64,000 nt of DNA from UBA9659 sp965208605 (lineage in GTDB: Bacteria > Pseudomonadota > Gammaproteobacteria > Pseudomonadales > Azotimanducaceae). The stretch lies in contig OZ242345.1 in NCBI GenBank assembly GCA_965208605.1, forward strand, positions 1,364,001-1,428,000. Direction: 5' to 3'. This document shows positions 25,679 to 34,435 of this stretch, one piece after another. Numbering within the stretch: position 1 is the stretch's first letter; each line of letters opens with the position of its first letter. Made by a program: the position numbers and the translations under genes. Under the pieces are notes generated by a model that worked only from the letters and a program-made list of their open reading frames with translations, was not told where the DNA came from and searched no databases.

Positions 25679-26590
25679 ATGTCAGCATTTACTTTTCAGC
25701 GACGCATTGAAGATACTGCCACCCCGGTCTTAGCAGATTGGGGAATGAACTCAGAATACGGTGTGTTGCGTGATGTATTGATAGGTCCCATGGACAACTA
25801 CTGCTGGCAAACCGGCAATGCAATGTCTAGACGGGCAATACGTTTGGGGCGAGAGTTTGAGCAACCCCTTGCACGTCAGCAATACAATGAAATGCTAGAC
25901 ATCTATCGCACCGCGGGGGTAACGCCGCATCTCTTGCCCCAGGATAAAACACTACCCTATCAATTATATGCCCGCGATTCGTCTGTCATGACCCCCTGGG
26001 GACCTATCGTTACGCAGATGTATAGCCCTTGGCGCCGTGGAGAATGGGTAGAAGTCATCAAGTTTTACCAGGCAATGGACATACCTATCTACGACATCAT
26101 CACCGCGGGTAGTCTGGAGGGTGGTGATTTCATGGTGCTGAAGCCCGGTCTGGTATTGTGTGGTCACACGGGCGAACGCACCAGCCAGGCCGGTCTGCAG
26201 CAGATGCGTGAATGGATTGAAGCCGAGGGTTGGGAATTCAAAACCTATGAGTTTGACCCCTATTTTTTACATCTGGATGTGCTAGTGGCAATGCTATCCG
26301 AGCACCTAGCGGCTGTCTGTTGCGAGGCGGTAGAAGATGCTCTGCTACATTGGTTTAAATCAAAAAACATTGAGATTATTGATATTTCTTATCGCTCGGC
26401 ATTGGAGTTGGGCGTGAACCTGGTCGCACTGGGCAATGACCGGGTGTTGCTCCCGGCATCTAACACCGAGTTAATCGCTAAGAGCCAAGCGCATGGGTTG
26501 GAAGTCTTTACAGTGGATATATCCATGTTTACCTCTGGTGGCGGCGGCGTACATTGTATGTGTCAGCCATTGAAACGCGATGCGGTATGA
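25679..26590 (+). CDS. Arginine deiminase/amidinotransferase-fold guanidine-modifying enzyme
   Basis: 303 aa, cytoplasmic. The pentein-fold active-site pattern is present: EGGD (147-150), His198 in FLHLD, and the nucleophile Cys293 in GGGGVHCMC close to the C-terminus, as in arginine deiminase and dimethylargininase. Such enzymes remove ammonia or an amine from a guanidino group, or transfer the amidino group. Size is closer to DDAH and amidinotransferase-like members than to 400-aa ArcA. The next gene is a carbamoyl-amino-acid hydrolase, which suggests this one makes a ureido product; the substrate is unknown. Confidence 0.82.
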   Translation: MSAFTFQRRIEDTATPVLADWGMNSEYGVLRDVLIGPMDNYCWQTGNAMSRRAIRLGREFEQPLARQQYNEMLDIYRTAGVTPHLLPQDKTLPYQLYARDSSVMTPWGPIVTQMYSPWRRGEWVEVIKFYQAMDIPIYDIITAGSLEGGDFMVLKPGLVLCGHTGERTSQAGLQQMREWIEAEGWEFKTYEFDPYFLHLDVLVAMLSEHLAAVCCEAVEDALLHWFKSKNIEIIDISYRSALELGVNLVALGNDRVLLPASNTELIAKSQAHGLEVFTVDISMFTSGGGGVHCMCQPLKRDAV

Positions 26591-26700
26591 GCGTATAAAA
26601 GACAATTGTTGAGAAGAAACGGTTGAGAAGATCTGGTTGAGAAGAACTGGTTAAAAATATCTGGTTGACAAAAAATGGTTAACAAAAAATGACTGGCAAA
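26591..26700. repeat. Imperfect tandem repeat between deiminase and carbamoylase genes
   Basis: Units like GGTTGAGAAGAACTGGTT recur five to six times with drift, filling the gap between the two genes. Confidence 0.65.
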
Positions 26701-26750
26701 AGTAGCGGCCTGATATGAAAGGTAAGAAGCAAGCAACAAGAGGCAAACGC

Positions 26751-27992
26751 ATGATAGGTGTGAATGGCGATCGTTTGTGGCAGTCCTTGATGGACCTGGC
26801 AAAAATTGGCGCAACTGAAAAGGGTGGCTGTAATCGCCAAGCTCTGACCGATGAAGACGGGCGCGGTAGAAGTCTCTTTATTGATTGGTGTGAAGCCGCT
26901 GCTTGTCAGGTCAGGGTTGATCAGATGGGAAATATTTTTGCTCGTAGACCCGGTACCGATGCTCAAGCCCCAGCAGTGATCACCGGCAGTCATCTGGATA
27001 CCCAGCCTACTGGGGGGCGTTTTGATGGTGTCTATGGCGTCTTGGCGGGCCTGGAAGTGATGCGGAGTCTTAATGAGCAGCAGATTGAAACCCAGCACCC
27101 CTTTGAGGTGGTGGTCTGGACCAATGAAGAAGGCGCACGTTTTTCCCCGGCGATGATTGGTTCTGGGGTCTGGTCGGGTACATTTGATTTGGATTACGGC
27201 TGGTCTCGCACCGACAAGCAGGGCGTGACTATTAAGCAGGCTCTAGCACAGCAGGGGTTTCTAGGTGAGCACCCGGCTCAGCCTTCGGCAGTGAAGGCGG
27301 CCTTTGAATTGCACATTGAACAGGGTCCAATCCTGGAGCAAGAGCAGCTACAAATTGGTGTGGTTAAAGGCGTGCAAGGCATGCGCTGGTACGACCTGAC
27401 AATCACTGGGGTGCCGATTCATGCCGGACCCACGCCAATGGAACAGCGGCAAGACCCCTTTATGGGCCTGGGCGACATCACTCAGCAACTCTATCAGTTG
27501 GTTACCTCTCTGGCACCTGATGCTCGGGTCACCTTCGGCGACATCAAGGCACAACCTGGTGCGTACAACACTGTGCCGGAGCAGCTAGTGCTCGCGATTG
27601 ATATGCGGCACCCAGACCAGGCAGTGTTGACACAGATGGACGCCGCACTTCGGAAAATATCCGCGGATGTGTGTCAAGGTTATGGTCTCGATGCCGAGAT
27701 TCGTGATGAATGGGATTCACCGGCAGTTGTCTTTGATGCGCAGTGTGTTGCGGCGGTGCGCGACGCCGTTACCGACCAGGGTTATAGCCACCGAGAAATG
27801 TTTAGCGGCGCGGGACATGACGCGGTGTATGTGTCGCGCGTGGCACCCACTGCCATGATTTTTATTCCTTGTGAAAAGGGCATCAGTCACAACGAAGCCG
27901 AGAATGTTACGCCCGAAGATGTGACTGCTGGCTGTAATGTGCTACTGGGTGCGATGTTGAATTCTACCAGCTGGGTGAGTTCATCTGCATGA
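26751..27992 (+). CDS. Zn-dependent N-carbamoyl-amino-acid hydrolase (M20 family)
   Basis: Hydrolyses N-carbamoyl amino acids (or beta-ureidopropionate/allantoate relatives) to amino acid, CO2 and ammonia. Metal-binding motifs: GSHLDTQPTGGRFDG, WTNEEGARF with the catalytic Glu pair, ELHIEQGP, and a late GAGHDA (Asp-His) and ISHNEAE. 413 aa from ATG 26751, which has AGAGG 7 nt upstream; an ATG at 26715 would add 12 basic residues. Paired with the upstream deiminase-like gene, it could complete guanidino to ureido to amino acid degradation. Confidence 0.87.
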   Translation: MIGVNGDRLWQSLMDLAKIGATEKGGCNRQALTDEDGRGRSLFIDWCEAAACQVRVDQMGNIFARRPGTDAQAPAVITGSHLDTQPTGGRFDGVYGVLAGLEVMRSLNEQQIETQHPFEVVVWTNEEGARFSPAMIGSGVWSGTFDLDYGWSRTDKQGVTIKQALAQQGFLGEHPAQPSAVKAAFELHIEQGPILEQEQLQIGVVKGVQGMRWYDLTITGVPIHAGPTPMEQRQDPFMGLGDITQQLYQLVTSLAPDARVTFGDIKAQPGAYNTVPEQLVLAIDMRHPDQAVLTQMDAALRKISADVCQGYGLDAEIRDEWDSPAVVFDAQCVAAVRDAVTDQGYSHREMFSGAGHDAVYVSRVAPTAMIFIPCEKGISHNEAENVTPEDVTAGCNVLLGAMLNSTSWVSSSA

Positions 27993-28114
27993 AGAATTCA
28001 TGTGCATGCAGCGGAGAAAAATACAAGAACCCGAACGCCAGTATTAAGCTCAGGATTAACCCCATTGATAAACGAAAAAAAATTCTCATTCGGTTTTATA
28101 TGCCGCTTAATTCA

Positions 28115-28801
28115 CTATCGTTTTACCAAGCCCTTTTGCTGCATGCGCCACAAAAGCAATTCAATCTTGTCCTGACCAAAAAAGGGCTCGCCATCAAACA
28201 CCATTGTGGGGACACCCCAATGATGTGCCTCCAGGGCGCGGTCATTAGCTCGCAACAGCTGTGGCCAGGTACTCGCGTTAGCAAGTGCCCACTGTTCCAA
28301 TGCGGGCAATTCAAGCCCGGCACGTTTCGTTGCCAAGAGCAAGTGGTCTCCCTGATCCCAGCCGTCAATGCTTCCATCCCAGACAATTGCCGAGACTTCA
28401 CGGGCAAACTCAATGCCTCGCCCGGCAGCGGCGGCCGCTATGCCTAGGGGGTGCAACCTAAGGACAAGGTGCCCCGGGGCATCGGCGGGCAATTGGTCGT
28501 TAATGGGGTCTGGCCGGGGCATGCCTATGGGTATCTCTCGGTATTCGGAATAACGCAGTAGGTCCGTCAAAAAGTAGGGTCGCCATTGCTCATGGGCCTT
28601 GTCAAAAAAGTCGTTGTAGCGAATATAGATAGGATTAACGACCAGAAGATTGACTCCTAGCAAATATTCCTGCTGCAAATCGTACATCTGTGATGCCCCG
28701 TAATAGGACCAGGGGCTACGAAAGGAAAAAAACATATCAACTTTAAGCTCGGACATTTCATTTTCAGACACTGCATGTTCAGGCACTTCATTTTCAGACA
28801 T
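28115..28801 (-). CDS. DsbA-fold oxidoreductase / 2-hydroxychromene-2-carboxylate isomerase-like protein
   Basis: 228 aa, cytoplasmic. The core starts VDMFFSFRSPWSYYGAS (about 21-37), the pattern of HCCA isomerase and DsbA-like FrnE proteins: a Ser replaces the CxxC, so a glutathione-dependent isomerase type is more likely than a disulfide oxidase. The end (HHWGVPTMVFDGEPFFGQDKIELL) carries the cis-Pro loop GVPT and the usual F-x-GQD. The first 18 residues are imperfect repeats of SENE encoded by a short tandem repeat; the start may be 28756. It is convergent with the carbamoylase. Confidence 0.82.
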   Translation of the reverse strand: MSENEVPEHAVSENEMSELKVDMFFSFRSPWSYYGASQMYDLQQEYLLGVNLLVVNPIYIRYNDFFDKAHEQWRPYFLTDLLRYSEYREIPIGMPRPDPINDQLPADAPGHLVLRLHPLGIAAAAAGRGIEFAREVSAIVWDGSIDGWDQGDHLLLATKRAGLELPALEQWALANASTWPQLLRANDRALEAHHWGVPTMVFDGEPFFGQDKIELLLWRMQQKGLVKR

Positions 28802-29250
28802 GGCGTTCTTCCTCCATTGAGTGTCTCGGCAATAGCACTATGGGCAAAGTATCAGATAACCCTATTACATTCAGCAAACCTGGTTTTCGAGCTATTGAGC
28901 GGCGGGTTGATCCTGGTGAGTTTACAAAAGGTTCTTTGGAAGCAAGCACTTCAAACTCAAGATAAAAAATACACTGATGAAAATAATCCATTGGCGCTAG
29001 ATGGGCAGGGCGGGATAGGTATCAAGGCGTAGTTTTAATGGGTCGTAAAAAAACGGTGTGGAGTTAATTGAAGCAAAACCTTCCCTAAGAGATATGCTTC
29101 TCCGTCAGATGTAGTCTGATCCTGTTGCAATTTATTGCCTTTGCACCCGCCTCTTTGCCAGATCCCCATACAACCCACACAGCAAAATAATATAATGAAT
29201 TGCGCCTGTGTTATCTTTAACAACATCCAGCCCAACCACCGGAGAAAACA
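28802..29250. other. Intergenic region upstream of purE
   Basis: 449 bp, no convincing gene on either strand. A TATAAT at 29191-29196 could be the -10 box of purE, 55 nt before its start; no good -35 box is seen at 16-18 nt. None of the dispersed repeat modules is present. Confidence 0.5.
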
Positions 29251-29745
29251 ATGCCCTTTGTCGCCATCTTGATGGGTTCTGATTCTGACATGCCTGTGAT
29301 GCAGGCAAGTGTAACTGTGTTGAAAAAATTCAATGTTGACCACGAAATCAGAATCGCCTCAGCGCACAGGACGCCAGAATACACCAGAGAATATATTGCG
29401 GATGCAGAAGGCCGAGGCTGCGCGGTGTTTATCGCGGCAGCAGGCATGGCCGCTCATCTGGCCGGAGCAGTGGCGGCACATACACTCAAGCCCGTGATCG
29501 GTGTGCCGATTGATGCGGGCGCTCTGCATGGATTTGATGCCCTGCTATCCACTGTGCAGATGCCGGGTGGTGTGCCGGTGGCGGGCATGGCGATTGGTAA
29601 GGCAGGAGCGAAAAATGCGGGTTATCTTGCCGTGCAGATTCTTGCCAGCAGCGATACCAGATTGCACGCCGCCCTGGTTAAAGAGCGGCAAGAAAATGCG
29701 CTCGCCATCCAACAAAAAAACACAGACCTACCCACCCTGTCGTAA
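29251..29745 (+). CDS. purE: N5-carboxyaminoimidazole ribonucleotide mutase PurE
   Basis: Purine synthesis: converts N5-CAIR to CAIR. 164 aa, class I type. Visible motifs: MGSDSDMPVM (8-17), SAHRTPE with the active-site His (38-44), AAAGMAAHLAG and GVPIDAGALHGFDALLS, then MPGGVPV. PurK is not in the window; purE is instead followed by tsaC and aroE, an arrangement often seen in gammaproteobacteria near purK. Confidence 0.96.
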   Translation: MPFVAILMGSDSDMPVMQASVTVLKKFNVDHEIRIASAHRTPEYTREYIADAEGRGCAVFIAAAGMAAHLAGAVAAHTLKPVIGVPIDAGALHGFDALLSTVQMPGGVPVAGMAIGKAGAKNAGYLAVQILASSDTRLHAALVKERQENALAIQQKNTDLPTLS

Positions 29746-29816
29746 AAAAATACAATAAAGGTCACTTAATAAAATAGTTTAACAAAGGTCACTTAATAAA
29801 GATAACCAAAACACTG
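29746..29816. repeat. Two-copy tandem repeat between purE and tsaC
   Basis: AAAGGTCACTTAATAAA occurs twice, 32 bp apart. The core GGTCACTT is shared with arrays near pilN (35070-35105, inverted) and upstream of ruvC (about 62295). Confidence 0.7.
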
Positions 29817-30416
29817 ATGGCTGTTCCTCAAAAAATCATGCAACCTCTCCCAACCTGGCGCACTTCCCTAGTGGCAGGACTGCTCAGACAAGGTGCTGTC
29901 ATCGCCTATCCCACCGAAGGTCTATGGGGGCTCGGATGCTTGCCGTCCTTTCCAGATTCCGTCGCCAGAATATTACAGATGAAGCAAAGATGCTGGACAC
30001 AAGGCTTAATACTGATTGCCTCAAGCATTGAACAGGTGGCATTCTACCTGCCCAGCATGGACGCTAAAAATCACAAGCTACTTGCAGAAAAATGGCCCGG
30101 TGCTACCACTTTTCTGGTGCCTGACAAGGGGCATGCGCCCTACTGGATTATCGGCCGGCATAATACCCTTGCCCTCAGAGTCAGCGCGCACCCGATCGTC
30201 AAGTCTATTTGTGACCATCTTGGTTGTCCGATTGTATCCACCTCGGCAAATAGAAGCGGCAAGCCAGCAGCGCGAACGGCATTGCAAACACGTCAGTTTT
30301 TAACAAGCATTGGACATGCGGTTGACTACATGGTGCCGGGGCAGATTGGGGATTCCCAAGGTGCCACTGAGATAAGAAACCTGCTCTCAGGTGAAGTCAT
30401 CAGAGGAGCAGCATGA
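29817..30416 (+). CDS. tsaC: L-threonylcarbamoyladenylate synthase TsaC
   Basis: Makes threonylcarbamoyl-AMP for the t6A37 modification of ANN-decoding tRNAs. 199 aa, the short TsaC form. The YrdC motifs AYPTEGLWGLGC (about 31-42), GLILIAS, WPGATTFLVP and STSANRSGKPA are clear. One oddity: in the KxRxxxK stretch, usually ending KGLILIA, the last Lys is Gln (KQRCWTQGLILIA); that Lys is commonly conserved, so activity might be altered. Overlaps aroE by 4 nt (ATGA). Confidence 0.92.
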   Translation: MAVPQKIMQPLPTWRTSLVAGLLRQGAVIAYPTEGLWGLGCLPSFPDSVARILQMKQRCWTQGLILIASSIEQVAFYLPSMDAKNHKLLAEKWPGATTFLVPDKGHAPYWIIGRHNTLALRVSAHPIVKSICDHLGCPIVSTSANRSGKPAARTALQTRQFLTSIGHAVDYMVPGQIGDSQGATEIRNLLSGEVIRGAA

Positions 30417-31300
30417 ACAAGGACATGAATAAGGACAAAGGCAAGGACATGAGCAAGAGCAAAAACAAAATAGCCAAACTTGGCGTCTTGGGTCGCCCTA
30501 TAGAACATAGTCGGTCGCCAGAAATACATCAATTATTTTCCGCGCAGACCGGTATCTCACTGAGCTATGAAAAGATACTGGTGCCAGAGGGTCAGTTCAA
30601 CGCTATGGCAATTGAGTTTCTGCAGACTGGTAAAGGCTTCAATATCACCACACCCTGCAAACATGAGGCCTTCCTATTGGCAAGGGAACACTCGCTCGCC
30701 GCTACCTTAGCGGGCGCGGTGAATACCATTAGTGTCAATGCAGCGGGCATCATCAGTGGCGACAACACTGATGGACCGGGACTGATACAGGACATGACGC
30801 ATAATCTTGGCTGGACAATAAAGGGCAAGAAGCTGCTGGTTTTAGGTGCGGGCGGGGCCGTCAGCGGTCTACTCCCTAGTCTGCTGGATGCAGAACCTCA
30901 GGAAATTCACCTCCACAACAGAACTCAACAAAGAGCAATAGCACTAGTACAAAGACTGGGGGACGCGCGATTGGTCTCGCGCTCGGCTGATACGCTTGAT
31001 GCTGCTTATGACCTGGTGATTAACGGCACATCAGGCAGCTTGTTTGGCGAGATGAACAAGTTACCGGACGATATAGTAGGTGGGGGTAGTTGTTGTTATG
31101 ACTTGGTTTACGGCGCTGAGACGACCGCATTCAATCATTGGTGTTTGCAACAGGCCGATTGCATGGTCGCCGACGGACTAGGCATGTTAGTTGAGCAGGC
31201 GGCACTGGCGTTTCATATCTGGTTTGCTCAGGAAATAAAAACACCACTCAGCACCAGACCGGTGATTGATACCCTGCGACATAGAATGCAGGTAGCATGA
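30413..31300 (+). CDS. aroE: Shikimate dehydrogenase AroE
   Basis: NADPH-dependent reduction of 3-dehydroshikimate to shikimate in aromatic amino acid synthesis. Substrate motif GRPIEHSRSP, catalytic Lys83 in GFNITTPCKHEA, NTDGPG, Rossmann loop VLGAGGAVSG and C-terminal DGLGMLVEQAALAFHIW. 295 aa; the first 18 residues (NKD/KDM/SKSK units) are an extension encoded by a short tandem repeat, so the original start may be nearer residue 20. Confidence 0.95.
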   Translation: MNKDMNKDKGKDMSKSKNKIAKLGVLGRPIEHSRSPEIHQLFSAQTGISLSYEKILVPEGQFNAMAIEFLQTGKGFNITTPCKHEAFLLAREHSLAATLAGAVNTISVNAAGIISGDNTDGPGLIQDMTHNLGWTIKGKKLLVLGAGGAVSGLLPSLLDAEPQEIHLHNRTQQRAIALVQRLGDARLVSRSADTLDAAYDLVINGTSGSLFGEMNKLPDDIVGGGSCCYDLVYGAETTAFNHWCLQQADCMVADGLGMLVEQAALAFHIWFAQEIKTPLSTRPVIDTLRHRMQVA

Positions 31301-31319
31301 ATAATGGCTTGGACGTTAT

Positions 31320-31612
31320 TACCTATTACCTGGTGTCACCCTCCCCGCTGTCAGAATCAAAGAAGACGGGAATCCAGAGGAACAAAGTCAACCACCTGTG
31401 GGGCATCTTGGATTCAACCCCGAAGTGCAGCCGGGGTTGGCGTGGGGAGGGTGAACGGCGCGGAAGCGTCAGGCTTTGATGCTGACGGCAAAAAAATACA
31501 GGCTGGATTCCCGAGCAAGCTCGAGAATGACGGCGCGGGGCGCCGTAGGCCGCCAGAAGGAGCAGGGACGCTCCTCTGTCAGAATCAAAGAAGGCGAGAA
31601 TGACGTGGTAGC
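31320..31612. repeat. Dispersed repeat cluster 7 between convergent aroE and pilQ
   Basis: Fills the 314-bp spacer: two copies of CTGTCAGAATCAAAGAAGRCG (R = A or G), TTGGATTCAACCCCGAAGTG and the palindromic TTCCCGAGCAAGCTCGAGAA with flanking GGCGCGGGGCGCCGTAGGCC. No gene. Confidence 0.85.
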
Positions 31613-31614
31613 CG

Positions 31615-33069
31615 CTATATATCCCGGATCAGTTTGGGAGTAATAAATATCAGTAATTCCTGCTTATCCTCAGTCCGAGTCTGATGACGGAAAAGACCGC
31701 CGATAAACGGCAGGTCACCAAGAACCGGTGTTTTTGATACACCGGTCGTCTGTACCTCCTGGAATATGCCACCAAGCACGATGGTTTCCTCATTCTCGAC
31801 CAACACCTGGGTCTGAATGCTGTTCGTTCGGATGCTGGGGACACCGTTGAACACAGCACCGATGGAATCTTGCTTCACTTCCAGGTCAAGAATGATCTGC
31901 TCATTCGGCGTAATGCGCGGGGTGACCTTCAAGCCAAGCACAGCATCAATAAACTGCACGGAAGTCGCCCCACTGGATGATGATTCTTGATAGGGTATCT
32001 GGTCACCAGAGGCTATCCACGCCTGCTGCTGGTCAGCGGTAATCACCTTGGGTCGGGCAATCACCTCGCCTCTGCCTTCCGTCTCCATCGCTGATAACTC
32101 CAGTTCTAAAAGAAAACTGTCATCCACAAAGCCAAAAGCAAATGAAGACGCATTACCGGAAGTACCCAGATCTACAATCAGATTTTCTCCACCGCTAGTG
32201 TCCGATTGAATGCCGTTTCTGATACCGGCGATGGTGTTCAGGGACCCACCAAATTGCGTCTTTGGACTACCATCGCTCCGACTTTTCCCGCCCCTGGCAC
32301 CCCATCGGATGCCTAATGATTTGCCAAAGCTGGTGGTTGCGGTCACTATCCTTGCTTCAATCAACACCTGACGAATCGGCACATCCAAGGATTCAAGCAG
32401 GGCATGGAACGCCATGATTCTTGCATCAGTATCGGTAATGATGACGGTATTAGTCCTGATATCCACTTTGATTGCCCTCTGAAGGGGGCCCTTGCCTTCC
32501 CCCTGGCTCAGGTCAGTTGCCGTGTGCGCAAGCACATTCTTTGCACCGCCAGGGGTGATACCGGGCTGGAAGAGCTCAACTATATCCTCTGCCCTAGCGT
32601 GTTTGACTACTATGTAGGCCGTCCTGATGGGTGCCAAGGCCGCTAATTGCCGGCGGCTTGCCAGTTCCCGCTGCACCGCTTTTTGCATATTTTCCGCTGG
32701 GGCAATCATCAGCACATTGCCTTGCAAACGTTTCTCCAAGCCTTGAGTTTTCAGGATGATGTCCAGTGCCTGGTCCCAGGGCACCTGCTGTAACCGAAGC
32801 GTGATATGACCGGTCACCTCACCGCTCACCACAAGATTCATATCATTAAAGTCAGCGAGTATCTGTAGCACTGCTCTGACTTCAATATCTTGAAAATTAA
32901 GAGACAGCTTGGCACCTTGAAAACTATCTGACTCTTCAAGCGGGGGCGGCCTGTCTGGGGGCACGGCAAACAGCGGCGCGGGAAGAACACATAACATGAC
33001 CTTCAAGACTATGCCGACTAGCGGACGGCTATAGTGTGGTTGCATACGCATGCGCCCTCGCTTCGTCAT
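31615..33069 (-). CDS. pilQ: Type IV pilus secretin PilQ (short form)
   Basis: Outer-membrane channel for the type IV pilus. 484 aa from ATG 33069, which overlaps the pilP stop (ATGA). Signal peptide, then an STN/N0 domain (LSLNFQDIEVRAVLQILADF), an N1 domain (TAYIVVKHARAEDIVELF) and the secretin domain with VLIEARIV, VIARPKV and the final PVLGDLPFIGGLFRHQTRTEDKQELLIFITPKLI. Well-known PilQ proteins are about 700 aa because of N-terminal AMIN domains; these are absent here. Last gene of pilMNOPQ. Confidence 0.92.
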   Translation of the reverse strand: MTKRGRMRMQPHYSRPLVGIVLKVMLCVLPAPLFAVPPDRPPPLEESDSFQGAKLSLNFQDIEVRAVLQILADFNDMNLVVSGEVTGHITLRLQQVPWDQALDIILKTQGLEKRLQGNVLMIAPAENMQKAVQRELASRRQLAALAPIRTAYIVVKHARAEDIVELFQPGITPGGAKNVLAHTATDLSQGEGKGPLQRAIKVDIRTNTVIITDTDARIMAFHALLESLDVPIRQVLIEARIVTATTSFGKSLGIRWGARGGKSRSDGSPKTQFGGSLNTIAGIRNGIQSDTSGGENLIVDLGTSGNASSFAFGFVDDSFLLELELSAMETEGRGEVIARPKVITADQQQAWIASGDQIPYQESSSSGATSVQFIDAVLGLKVTPRITPNEQIILDLEVKQDSIGAVFNGVPSIRTNSIQTQVLVENEETIVLGGIFQEVQTTGVSKTPVLGDLPFIGGLFRHQTRTEDKQELLIFITPKLIRDI

Positions 33070-33815
33070 TTCGGTTGCTGGTCTGTAAGTACCCACTGGC
33101 TATGCTTCTCAAACCAGCCGCCCGCGCCGTCCGCTAGTATTTCCTTAATACGGATGCTGGTGTCGGTGATGCTAGTGACCTGTCCCCCTTGATTACCCAG
33201 ATAACTCCCGGGCTGGACCCTATGCACTCTAGCCTTGCCATCTTCAATCAGTGCAAGGGTCACTCCTTCATTGCTCAGGATGCCGACCAATGCCAACTCA
33301 GCCAGAGGGAAGGTTTCCAGATGTTGCTTCACATGGGGTGGCGGTGGCATAACGTCTGCCCCTTGCCCCGCCCTGGCGGACCCAGTCGCGGTACCTGTTG
33401 ATACGACAAAGGGACTCGGCAGATGCGCCCCGGCATAGATGAAGGGTTGATACGTCGGCCCTGGCTCAAGTCTGGGAGCAGGGGGCACCGACGCCTGCTG
33501 TACTGTCTGCATAAATTCGCGTAGGTCTTGGAAGGCATCATCGCCTGCAGAGCCATCAGCGGCTTGTGTATAACAGCCACCGAGCCCGAGCAAGGCGGCA
33601 ACCAATGGCCTGTGTATAAGAGCCCTCAGCGGCTTGGGTATAAGAGCCCTCAGCGGCTTGCGCATAAAAGTGCCCTCATTGTGTATAAGAGCCCTCAGCG
33701 GCTTGTGTATAAAAGCCCTCAGCGGCTTGTGTATAAAAGCCACTCGCCTTTTTACCCGGCTTCTTTTTACCCTGCTCTGGTGCATCTTGTTCTGGTTCAT
33801 CCTGCTCTGATGCAT
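33066..33815 (-). CDS. pilP: Type IV pilus assembly lipoprotein PilP with repeat-encoded N-terminus
   Basis: Inner-membrane lipoprotein that links PilNO to the secretin. The conserved part starts after the lipobox LGLGGC (about Cys82) and includes FPLAELALVGILSNEG and VQPGSYLGNQGGQVTSI. The N-terminal 70 residues before the lipobox are unusual: five or six copies of an 8-residue unit (FIHKPLRA) encoded by a 24-bp tandem repeat, giving a very long basic n-region. ATG 33815 overlaps the pilO stop (TGATG); internal starts such as the Met of TFMRKPL are also possible. Confidence 0.87.
   Translation of the reverse strand: MHQSRMNQNKMHQSRVKRSRVKRRVAFIHKPLRAFIHKPLRALIHNEGTFMRKPLRALIPKPLRALIHRPLVAALLGLGGCYTQAADGSAGDDAFQDLREFMQTVQQASVPPAPRLEPGPTYQPFIYAGAHLPSPFVVSTGTATGSARAGQGADVMPPPPHVKQHLETFPLAELALVGILSNEGVTLALIEDGKARVHRVQPGSYLGNQGGQVTSITDTSIRIKEILADGAGGWFEKHSQWVLTDQQPK
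33595..33760. repeat. 24-bp tandem repeat in the 5' part of pilP
   Basis: Units containing GCGGCTTGTGTATAAAAGCC (plus-strand reading) recur five to six times with small differences, encoding FIHKPLRA-like octapeptides on the minus strand. Confidence 0.85.
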
Positions 33816-34435
33816 CAAGGTTCCGGATGGTATTGATAGGTCTTTGCCAATAGTTGCATCTTCAAATGCTCGTCTGTAGCACCCGGCAAAGAGACTGGCT
33901 GAATCACGAAACTATGGGGGGTCACAATCCGCGGTAGAGCGGCCACTTCACTGACAAAAGCACCTAGTCCGTGATAAGTGCCGGTAACAACCAGCGTCAG
34001 GGGCTGTTCAATATAGAAGTCATGCATCACCTCTGGCGGCAATTCAATACTGGCAAAACTGATACCGTTTTCACGACCCAAGAGGGTGATGTCTTCAATC
34101 AAACCGGGAATGTCAGTAGGGAATTGCTGGCGCAACACCGCCAAGGACTGCTCCAGTTCCTCTTGTTGAGTCCGGTAGGTTTCTAGATAGATGGCGGCAG
34201 GATATTTTTTCTTGTAGTCCACCTTCATCTGCGCTTCTGCTGACTGGAGCCGATCGAATTCCTGTTGCATATCTGGCACACGCATAAAATACCCCAGCAC
34301 CAATACACTCAGGAATGTGAGTAACCAGAGCAGGATTTTCACCGGCAAGGGCAGGATGCCAAGGTTGTCCGTGTCCCTCAGTTGCTCCAGGTCAAGGTCG
34401 CGCAGCGTTTGTATAACATCTTGCATGGTCATCAT
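33815..34435 (-). CDS. pilO: Type IV pilus inner-membrane protein PilO
   Basis: 206 aa. A short cytoplasmic N-terminus, one membrane helix (PLPVKILLWLLTFLSVLVLGYF, about 30-51), then a periplasmic coiled coil (QQEFDRLQSAEAQMKVDYKK) and ferredoxin-like domain with FYIEQPLTLVVTGTYHGLGAF. It pairs with PilN as the inner-membrane alignment platform. Stop-start overlaps on both sides (ATGA with pilN, TGATG with pilP) show tight coupling. Confidence 0.93.
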   Translation of the reverse strand: MMTMQDVIQTLRDLDLEQLRDTDNLGILPLPVKILLWLLTFLSVLVLGYFMRVPDMQQEFDRLQSAEAQMKVDYKKKYPAAIYLETYRTQQEELEQSLAVLRQQFPTDIPGLIEDITLLGRENGISFASIELPPEVMHDFYIEQPLTLVVTGTYHGLGAFVSEVAALPRIVTPHSFVIQPVSLPGATDEHLKMQLLAKTYQYHPEP

